From Catalinimonas sp038039535 (GTDB lineage Bacteria; Bacteroidota; Bacteroidia; Cytophagales; Cyclobacteriaceae), in assembly GCF_038039535.1 (NCBI RefSeq), contig NZ_JBBPHP010000018.1, forward strand, positions 1 through 64,000: DNA of 64,000 bases, read 5' to 3'. The position numbers and the translations under genes were made by a program. The notes beneath the pieces were generated by a model. The model did not search any database, was not told where the DNA came from, and saw nothing but the letters and a program-made list of their open reading frames with translations. Positions 55,801 to 61,777 of the stretch are shown here, piece after piece. Each line of letters opens with the position of its first letter. The stretch's first letter is position 1.

Positions 55801-58800
55801 TACTACTCTATCTAACGGATATGCGCTAAGCGATCATGACTTTTACTGGTATGATAGTGAAGCTAATCTTACTGCTGATTTACCTTATAAAGTTGGAAAT
55901 ACAGGTACTCCAAGCGATTGGGAATCAACCGGTCTTGCCACAGGATACTACTGGATAGTAGCTAAAAGCAAATTGACCAATTGTATCTCCATTCCTGAGA
56001 AGGTCTTTGTACCCGATAACCGCCACTATCCTGTTGTGCAATTAGATACAAAAGAACCCTACACTCGTTGTGATGGTATAGGTGATGGTTCTATTACCGT
56101 AAGTTTGTCAGATACACCTAACCCTGGAGCAGCAAAATTTGATATTACCTGGACCAGTTCAGTTCCTGGTTTTACTACAGTGGTTGAAAATGGTGTAACT
56201 ACAAGTACATTATCCAATTTACTTCCGGGAAGGTATGATTTTGAAGTAATTAACAATGATACCGGATGTCCATACAGAGGCTACTACGAAGTAGAAACTG
56301 AACCCATCAATCCTGTTCTCTTAGCTAATGCTTTTGACCTGAAGCATGTAAAAACTTGCCAGAATGATGGAGCCATTACAATAACTGAAGTTGAATTTGA
56401 TGGTGTGGACACAGGAACTTCTGGTACTGATTTTACTTTTGAATGGAGGTATGGTAGCAATGATGCTGCTGGAGCTACAGCCTTCAACGATCTGGTTACA
56501 CCAGGAGGAGTAGTTATTTCACCTACTGGTCATAGTATTACTAACCTTCCCGAGGGGGATTACTATGTGTGGGTAACCCATGCTTATGGTTGTAGATCTG
56601 TCAGGAGCAAACATTTTGAAATTTCAGATAACTCTACTCCTCCTATAATCAAAAAGAATTTCATTGACACAGATATACTTTGCGATGGTGTGTTTGATGG
56701 TGAAATAGAAGTAAGAGGTGAAGAGGACGGTCCAGAATTACCAACTAATGGCTATACTTTCACCTGGTATGATAGTAATGGCATCCAGTTTTTTCAGGAA
56801 GATCAACCAGAGGTTTCAATCCAAACTGGATTAGAAGCAGGAACCTATACTATTGAGATATTGAATAAAGATACTCAGTGTAGTTCAAACAGATCATTTG
56901 AAGTAAAAGGTGAGTACAGATTACCTGTACTATATGTAACTAAAATTGCTGATCAGTCATATTGCTATGGAAATGGTGAAGCTGAAATAAATTCTATTGT
57001 GGATAGGGATGGAAACGAGCTTAGCTTAAATAACTTTACTTACCACTGGTATGAAAGTGATCAGGTTACAGAAATAATCACATCTCAATACGGATTGAAT
57101 GCTGATAAGATTTCTGCAGACAGTTTATTTGCAGGCACTTATTTTGTTATAGCTGAGGATAATGTTAGCAATTGCAGAACATATCCAGTACAAGTCACTA
57201 TAGAGGATACCTCTGAACCTTTAATTGTTGTACTGGATGATATCTCCGATCCTATTCTTGCCTGTGATCCCTCAAATTTCCCTGAGGGTGAAATTGAAAT
57301 TAATGTTAGAAACAGTAATACTGTGATCTCCAGTTGGTATGCTGGAAGTACTATTACTAATCTGGCAGATAGCATTGCTGGCTTCAATAACTCATTAGAG
57401 ATTGAAAATCTTGTCCCCGGACAATATACTATATGGGTACAGGATACTCTTAGCGGTTGTAGTACTACTCGTACTTACACTATTGAAGGAATAGAAGTGC
57501 CCATTACTTTGAGTACTTCATCAAGTAACTTCAGTAGCTGTATTCAACCTGATGGAAAAGTAGCCGCTAACATTAATGGAGGTAGTGGTGACTATATCAT
57601 TACCTGGTATAGCGGAAGTGGTACTGATTTACAACAACTACCTTTTGCAAATGATAATACCCTGATAGAAGGTTTGACAAATGGAACCTACACTGTAGTA
57701 GTGCAGGACAGAATTGAACCTTATTGTCAAGAGTCAAAAGCAGAGATTGTCATAGAAGACAGCAGAGGTGAGGAAATCATGGTGACTATCAATAATGATT
57801 TTCAGATGACCAACTGTGACGATAGTCTTCCCAATGGTCAACTTAGTGCTTCGGTAAATGGAGAATTATCACGATACAACTTCTTTTGGTACAATGGTAC
57901 TGATACTAACAGTAAACCCATTGCTACTGGTCCGGTGATCGCTGAACTCCTTCCTGGAGAATATACACTTCTTGCACGAGATAAAATTACAGGATGTATC
58001 AGCAGACCGTTTACCGGAGAAGTAATAGCGGCACCTGATACTACTATTGTTCCTGCTCCTTTTGTGAGTAGTACTCCGGTGACACGCTGTGACACACCAA
58101 ACGGAACTGCTACTGCTGTAATGGACAGTACTTTTATTGAGCCTGATGTGGATTATGAGTATAACTGGTTTGATGCAGACGGAGAGCTGGTATTTAGCAG
58201 TTCCAGAACAAATACTGCTAATTTCTTAAGTGCCGGTGAATATTCCGTAACAGTAACAAATGTACTGACAGGATGTAGTTCACAAAGTACCACTGTAACT
58301 GTCGGTGAGGAAATTTATGTTCCTGAATTTGAAGTATTCAGTACTCCTTCAATTTGCTCTCAACCCAATGGCACAATCAGACTTGAATTTGTTGAGCCAA
58401 TCAAAATCGTAGATGTGGAATGGATAACTCCTGATGGTTTTGCAAGTGGGTTTATTTTGAATAACCAACCTGCAGGCTTTTATGAAGTAACCATTACCGA
58501 TGAAAAAGGCTGCAAGCATACCAAAACTGCTGAGATTAAATCTGAAATACATGTCTATAATGGTGTATCTCCCAACGGAGATGGTAAAAACGACAAGTTC
58601 TTGATCAGTTGTATAGAACAGTATCATGAAAATGTGGTAAGAATCTACAATAGAGCTGGGGCTATAGTCTACGAAGATTTTAACTATGATAATGAAAGAA
58701 TCTACTTTGAAGGCTATGGTAACCGTGGATTATATATAGGAGGAGACGAACTGCCCGAAGGTACTTATTACTACATCGTAGATAAGAAAAACGGTGAAAA

Positions 58801-58834
58801 GCCAGTCTCAGGTTATTTGGAACTGTTAAGATAG
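49898..58834 (+). CDS. Giant T9SS-secreted surface protein with FG-GAP propeller and 22 Cys-paired repeats
   Basis: The 2978-residue protein starts with a signal peptide (LSIIFFLFSFTAQAQ) and two Asp/Cys-rich calcium loops (CGDEIDNDGNGLIDC; CGNGIDDDGDGFVDYYDGDC). FG-GAP-like repeats cover about residues 110-605, for example DLDQDGYPEVISM and DVDGDGFGEIFTI. A CARDB-like domain lies at about 650-745. From about 794 to 2880 there are 22 repeats of roughly 95 residues. Each has an early Cys, a YxFxWYxG strand, a GLxxGxYxVxV strand and a late TGC. The last 85 residues are a gliding-motility type (type B) C-terminal signal, NGVSPNGDGKNDKF to EGTYYYIVDKKNG. It is likely a SprB-like cell-surface adhesin exported by the type IX system. 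Confidence 0.9.
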   Translation: MKHLYKYLSIIFFLFSFTAQAQVEEICGDEIDNDGNGLIDCADLAAQCYLVDPNCAIESDCGNGIDDDGDGFVDYYDGDCLDDPDNPNDYITIKPDCEAQPVGNVFEIEPAWDSGNQTSAALGMPSVADLDQDGYPEVISMNSETGWLYIIDGRTGNTLNQVRVKNGGVFAYPAVGDVDGDGFGEIFTIDLNGVIRVYEHDLTLKWSATSTFTGFGRPLALADFNQDGKAELYSVNEVWDAETGTLLIKGSHGSSMYASANNWYTELNAVPVAIDIIPSSPGLELVVGHIIYTVNITNSGGTAGNSLSEAMNMDDAGNKPAGYAGYHPADADWGNQNYSQTAVVDYNLDGNLDVIMGGANGGHDGPTTAFFWDIANDEVKTFTILRPGNTIPGSIRATFEDENGNNCDNGDLCYWERGLGNINIADIDNDGQLEATFMSGSSLYAIETDFTEKWANHDDFWESSSGVTGTTVFDFDGDGSSEIVYRDEINLYIVDGTTGTPLNLLTNTFCSSQTQGDYPIVADVDGDGETEIIVSCGEAENIFGTAPGATSGTRTNGFIRAYKAAGGNYWVPSRALWNQTNYFNVNINDNLTIPRYQQAHHLNFAQICNDPSAPVFALNKFLNQSPRISYCGQLTFPSPKLDFADDGVVITPPVCPDDQFEVRVVFQNNGDQAISKPVPISFYAENPTNSFSNTDESPYLETVEIDVPGGIDIDEKIDTTFTVNAIRGAFTLFVSLNDIGQKDSTGAPMTNETFYPLTKLNGTIRECDDTPTIISKAVNPLPFDLKAVKLRDNRNCPGEVAFNNGEVQVLAPDDTPFPASDYSFTWTNISTGQVISNDALVTGLDSGTYRVVVEYTAVGCVGNADTVRVEKFEDWPDTQVITLEELQPVSSCTPGTADGIARVLINGSAVDETQYEIEWEDEQQAGVLAIGDTATNLKPILYKVTVTNKLTGCSDSETIDMTLDLPVMKVPTVTANQNCKNPNGSITAKVEGSKSDYEYILIQHSPIQDTLTVHNNGAFTGLAAGIYELRAFDPATECGKYSNGIEIELIDQKAIDDLTIEIASPQTACEAPYNGQLRAMVDDESKYDFVWYLGTVTTGPSAVVVGNAATTPDTLSTNLTNGIYTVVVTHKTTGCIASADTTLTETIVKPVVATTNIDIIKHQTECNPDGEVQFSVGTSNETNGYIFHLMKGSDTLSTNETGLFTGLEEGRYSVEVQNKITKCSADNTPSFDILDQIPAFGPVNIDYSHLTSCNPLSPDGGASLEVKGTTSGYTFYWYEGTDTTTPLSPQPTTSYQLIDAPADDYTVYITHPSTGCDTLVNLRIQDQTELYQDSIEIVSVTPQNNCDPKPKIGSITAGLIKSVNGDPPMISDYTFTWYRGSKDDVINNAATEIIGETGPTIDGLDAGTYAVTAQRKDGCDVLNVIDATVEDLRNFPKPDIQVKIVEQSSCDSDNPNGRLEANVGNLTAGFTFNWYRNNNGIPDPVAMNTPIADNLPTGNYILEVIRDATNCSMDTTITLEDNIAVGSEIELIVNSSPVTGCEPNNGEMEVTDVIVKGTSTSGQADYTYDWYRIIEPGVDSVLVASNTGPTLSGMSEGDYSVVATNDTTSCNSIAWPVTITRDPSLDITFSFNAKNQDSCVPPDGALEVQFPGGEDINDFTYQWYLGQDTTYYKIEGETSHILDEVRAEFYTVAVTSKSTGCTTINYWEIPPGADLLPIPGPTPTIVASSSCDPYNGTISVEVDPGVLSSGDYAANSYTQDDFYFYWFEGTRILREDVHPEFDHPDNYKPLFEPTAADNRNMITGLKPGEYTVIIVDVKNGVDNPGCRSTAKHTFVVPADAFKPNVISVSAKDNIMCGPTGDGFVSVEVDKKAGDITTNSGFDFYWFNSDVVGLSTAADYTSTDVAAPFESTYNNITGGEYTVLIVDKETGCDTTIFRKIYDKAVPPEIQGTSVVAQRDCAAQFGSIEVTTLSNGYALSDHDFYWYDSEANLTADLPYKVGNTGTPSDWESTGLATGYYWIVAKSKLTNCISIPEKVFVPDNRHYPVVQLDTKEPYTRCDGIGDGSITVSLSDTPNPGAAKFDITWTSSVPGFTTVVENGVTTSTLSNLLPGRYDFEVINNDTGCPYRGYYEVETEPINPVLLANAFDLKHVKTCQNDGAITITEVEFDGVDTGTSGTDFTFEWRYGSNDAAGATAFNDLVTPGGVVISPTGHSITNLPEGDYYVWVTHAYGCRSVRSKHFEISDNSTPPIIKKNFIDTDILCDGVFDGEIEVRGEEDGPELPTNGYTFTWYDSNGIQFFQEDQPEVSIQTGLEAGTYTIEILNKDTQCSSNRSFEVKGEYRLPVLYVTKIADQSYCYGNGEAEINSIVDRDGNELSLNNFTYHWYESDQVTEIITSQYGLNADKISADSLFAGTYFVIAEDNVSNCRTYPVQVTIEDTSEPLIVVLDDISDPILACDPSNFPEGEIEINVRNSNTVISSWYAGSTITNLADSIAGFNNSLEIENLVPGQYTIWVQDTLSGCSTTRTYTIEGIEVPITLSTSSSNFSSCIQPDGKVAANINGGSGDYIITWYSGSGTDLQQLPFANDNTLIEGLTNGTYTVVVQDRIEPYCQESKAEIVIEDSRGEEIMVTINNDFQMTNCDDSLPNGQLSASVNGELSRYNFFWYNGTDTNSKPIATGPVIAELLPGEYTLLARDKITGCISRPFTGEVIAAPDTTIVPAPFVSSTPVTRCDTPNGTATAVMDSTFIEPDVDYEYNWFDADGELVFSSSRTNTANFLSAGEYSVTVTNVLTGCSSQSTTVTVGEEIYVPEFEVFSTPSICSQPNGTIRLEFVEPIKIVDVEWITPDGFASGFILNNQPAGFYEVTITDEKGCKHTKTAEIKSEIHVYNGVSPNGDGKNDKFLISCIEQYHENVVRIYNRAGAIVYEDFNYDNERIYFEGYGNRGLYIGGDELPEGTYYYIVDKKNGEKPVSGYLELLR

Positions 58835-58840
58835 AATTTG

Positions 58841-58872
58841 TTTAGGTGGCAAGCAGTTGCTTGCTACCTAAA
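58841..58872 (+). terminator. Hairpin between the giant protein and PorP/SprF genes
   Basis: TTTAGGTGGCAAGCA (58841-58855) pairs with TGCTTGCTACCTAAA (58858-58872) with a single G-U pair and almost no loop. It lies in the 56-bp gap between the two genes. Only a weak T tract (CTTTC) follows, so it may act as an attenuator or a message-end stabiliser that sets the ratio of the two proteins. Confidence 0.6.
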
Positions 58873-58890
58873 CTTTCAAACCATGAAAGT

Positions 58891-59820
58891 ATGATTAACT
58901 TTTACTATTTCAAATATTTAAGAATACTGCTATTTGGAGCTTTTTTGATATTTCAGCATTCGGCACATGCTCAACAAAGGCCCATTTTCTCTCAGTATAT
59001 GTTTAATGGGTTAGTACTCAACCCAGCTTACGCAGGTAACCAACCTCAACTTAGTGTGAGTCTGCTGCATAGAGATCAGTGGGTCAATGTAGATGGAGCA
59101 CCAAAAACAAGCAGTCTAATTGCTCACTCTGCTTTGAAAAACAGACCGGTCGGTCTCGGTTTATTGGTTTCCAGGGATAAAATAGGTGTTCATGATGACT
59201 ACAGTATTTACGGCAGCTATGCTTATAAATTAAACATAGGTGTAGGAACACTATCACTTGGCTTACAGGCTGGATTTAATTATATGGTCTCCGATTTCAC
59301 AAAATTATCTACATTCAACCCAGATGACCCTTTATTTTACGGAAGTGTAACAAGATTCAGCCCTAATTTTGGGACAGGAGCTTTTTTTAGCAATAAAACT
59401 ACTTATGCAGGAATATCCATACCTTATCTGATCAATAACAAAGTATACGATAAAGATGAGATTATCAGTGAGGCAAGAGAAGCTCGGTATTATTTTGTAA
59501 CAGGAGGCCATGTATTTCATGTATCACCAGGGGTCAAAATAAAACCCTCCGGCCTCATAAGAGTACAGGAGGGCCAACCTATGGGGATTGATCTTAACAC
59601 CAATGTTTTCCTTCAAGAAGTACTTAACGTTGGTGCCTCATATCGTAGTGGTGATTCAGTCATTCTTTTGTTTGAAATGCTTCTCAACAAAACCCTAAGT
59701 GTAGGTTATGCTTATGACCACACTTTATCGAGAATTCGTAACTATACTGATGGCACCCATGAGTTTATGTTAACGTATCGTCGTGCTTTAGGAAAAGGCC
59801 CCTGCCATGCTTACTTCTAA
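58891..59820 (+). CDS. PorP/SprF family type IX secretion membrane protein
   Basis: I start at 58891 because a signal peptide (YLRILLFGAFLIFQHSAHAQ) then follows; an upstream GTG at 58846 would lie within the hairpin. The roughly 309-residue barrel protein shows the family motif QRPIFSQYMFNGLVLNPAYAG right after the leader (cited here up to its conserved NPAYAG), HRDQWVNVDGAP and LGLLVSRDKIGVHDDYS. In gliding bacteria, SprF is needed to secrete the SprB adhesin encoded just before it. The same order here suggests this protein is the dedicated partner of the 2978-residue client. Confidence 0.92.
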   Translation: MINFYYFKYLRILLFGAFLIFQHSAHAQQRPIFSQYMFNGLVLNPAYAGNQPQLSVSLLHRDQWVNVDGAPKTSSLIAHSALKNRPVGLGLLVSRDKIGVHDDYSIYGSYAYKLNIGVGTLSLGLQAGFNYMVSDFTKLSTFNPDDPLFYGSVTRFSPNFGTGAFFSNKTTYAGISIPYLINNKVYDKDEIISEAREARYYFVTGGHVFHVSPGVKIKPSGLIRVQEGQPMGIDLNTNVFLQEVLNVGASYRSGDSVILLFEMLLNKTLSVGYAYDHTLSRIRNYTDGTHEFMLTYRRALGKGPCHAYF

Positions 59821-59824
59821 CAGT

Positions 59825-61102
59825 TTAGTCATTTTCACGAATCACCGTCTGATTACGATTAGGTCCTGTTGAGATCAAATTGATAGGCACACCCAGTTCA
59901 TCTTCTATATATTTGGTGTACTTCATTAGCTCATAAGGCAACTCATCAAAATGATTTGCATTGGAAAGCGAGGTATTCCAACCCTTAAAGGATTTATATA
60001 CTGGTTTGATCTCACCGTCGCAAATATCAAAAGGAAGATGATCCGTTACTTCACCATTTTCCAGTTCATAATGTGTACAAACTTTGATCTCTTCAAAATC
60101 ATTAAGTACGTCAGCTTTCATCATAAACAATTCAGTGGCTCCATTAATCATAACCGCATACTTGAGGGCGGGAAGATCCAGCCAACCGCAACGTCTTGGC
60201 CTGCCAGTGGTAGCCCCAAATTCATTTCCATTTTTTCTTAAGGTTTCACCAATCTCATCATTGAGTTCAGTAGGAAAGGGACCTGAACCCACCCTGGTGC
60301 AATAGGCTTTGAAGATGCCCAACACGCTTCCTATGTTTTTGGGAGCTACGCCTAAACCAGTACAAGCACCAGAAGCAATAGTAGTGGAACTGGTAACAAA
60401 AGGATAACTACCAAAGTCAACATCCAGTAATGAACCTTGTGCTCCTTCAGCCAATACAGTTACACTTTCACTAATTTTCTGATTAATCAGATATTCACTA
60501 TCTACAATATTGTAAGTTTTAAGCAGTTCTACACCTTCAAAAAATTCAGCTTCCAGTTTGCTCATATCTTCATTCGCATCAAAATAAGAAAGCTTTCTTT
60601 TGTGTTCATCAACCAATTTGTGGTATCTGTCTTGAAAAGATTCTGAAAGAATATCTCCCACTCTAAGTCCGTGACGCCCAATTTTATCCTGATAAGCCGG
60701 ACCAATTCCTTTAAGCGTTGAACCTATTTTGTCTTTGCCTTTTGCCTTTTCATAAGCAGCATCTAAAAGTCTGTGAGAAGGGAGGATAATCTGTGCTTTT
60801 TTGGAGATATACAAATTTTTGGTCAGATCAAGATTGAACGATTTCAGTCCTTCAATTTCTTTCTTGAATATAACAGGGTCTAGAACGACTCCATTACCAA
60901 TGATATTGATGATATCCTGACGAAATATTCCGGAAGGTATCTGATGCAACACATGTTTGATATTATCAAACTCCAGGGTATGCCCAGCATTAGGTCCTCC
61001 CTGAAACCTGGCTACCACCTTATACTTTGGGGCCAGATAGTCTACAATTTTTCCTTTTCCTTCATCTCCCCATTGGAGTCCTAGCAGTACGTCAACTTTC
61101 AT
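59825..61102 (-). CDS. purA: Adenylosuccinate synthetase
   Basis: The 425-residue enzyme joins IMP and aspartate with GTP to form adenylosuccinate, the first committed step to AMP. The GTP/IMP loop GLQWGDEGKGKIVDYLA (residues 8-24) has the catalytic Asp and the P-loop Lys. NAGHTLEFDNIKHVLHQIPSG, AEGAQGSLLDVDFGSYPFVT (split at residue 220) and STGPNRNQT are further active-site blocks. The length is normal. It is the third of three minus-strand genes after rel and fur, separated from fur by a terminator, so it probably has its own promoter. Confidence 0.98.
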   Translation of the reverse strand: MKVDVLLGLQWGDEGKGKIVDYLAPKYKVVARFQGGPNAGHTLEFDNIKHVLHQIPSGIFRQDIINIIGNGVVLDPVIFKKEIEGLKSFNLDLTKNLYISKKAQIILPSHRLLDAAYEKAKGKDKIGSTLKGIGPAYQDKIGRHGLRVGDILSESFQDRYHKLVDEHKRKLSYFDANEDMSKLEAEFFEGVELLKTYNIVDSEYLINQKISESVTVLAEGAQGSLLDVDFGSYPFVTSSTTIASGACTGLGVAPKNIGSVLGIFKAYCTRVGSGPFPTELNDEIGETLRKNGNEFGATTGRPRRCGWLDLPALKYAVMINGATELFMMKADVLNDFEEIKVCTHYELENGEVTDHLPFDICDGEIKPVYKSFKGWNTSLSNANHFDELPYELMKYTKYIEDELGVPINLISTGPNRNQTVIREND

Positions 61103-61124
61103 TAGTTATTATTTCATGATACAT

Positions 61125-61156
61125 TAAAAAAGGTGTCAACATTCGCTGTTAACACC
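61125..61156 (-). terminator. Intrinsic terminator of fur
   Basis: On the minus strand GGTGTTAAC (61156-61148) pairs with GTTGACACC (61140-61132) with one mismatch, then six T follow (plus-strand A run 61126-61131). It sits between the fur stop and the purA start. Confidence 0.8.
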
Positions 61157-61192
61157 AAAGTTAAGGCTAAAGTAATACAAAATCAGTGATGT

Positions 61193-61693
61193 TTAACGAG
61201 ATTTTTCAGCATTTACCACATCACTTCCCTCTTCGGGTTTGTTTACACAATTATCTTTATTACAGCTTCCGTAGAGTATAAGTGAGTGATGCTCAACTTT
61301 ATAGTCCAGGAGTTCACCCACCATCTTTTGGATATTGTAAATACGAGGGTCACAAAACTCAACCACCTTATTACAATCAGTACAGATCAGATGATCATGT
61401 TGTTTGTAACCATAATTTTTTTCGTATTGGGCCAGATTTTTTCCAAACTGATGTTTGCTGACCAGATCACATTCTACAAGAATGTCCAATGTATTGTAAA
61501 CGGTAGCTCTGCTTACCCTGTAATTTTTATTCTTCATGCTGATATAGAGTGACTCTACATCAAAATGCCCATCTCTGGAATATATCTCCTCAAGTATCGC
61601 AAAGCGCTCTGGGGTTTTACGATAACTTTTTTCTTCCAGATAATTAACAAAGGTATCTTTTACTTTTTGAAATATGTCTTGGTTGAGTGCCAT
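61193..61693 (-). CDS. fur: Fur-family metal-dependent repressor
   Basis: The 166-residue protein has the winged-helix DNA-binding domain (KTPERFAILEEIYSRDGHFD, then RVSRATVYNTLDIL) in the first 85 residues. The C-terminal dimerisation domain carries the metal-binding HDHLICTDC region (H99, H101, C104, C107) and a second pair C144 and C149 (GSCNKDNC) that would complete a structural zinc site. It could be Fur, PerR or Zur; the sequence does not decide, though Fur-type iron control is most common. It lies between rel and purA. Confidence 0.9.
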   Translation of the reverse strand: MALNQDIFQKVKDTFVNYLEEKSYRKTPERFAILEEIYSRDGHFDVESLYISMKNKNYRVSRATVYNTLDILVECDLVSKHQFGKNLAQYEKNYGYKQHDHLICTDCNKVVEFCDPRIYNIQKMVGELLDYKVEHHSLILYGSCNKDNCVNKPEEGSDVVNAEKSR

Positions 61694-61777
61694 ATAAGAA
61701 TTGCTCCTTGGTTACAAATATAGAATTTCTCCGACGTTTACTAAGTGATCTATCAATATTCTTAATAGTAAGAAGAT

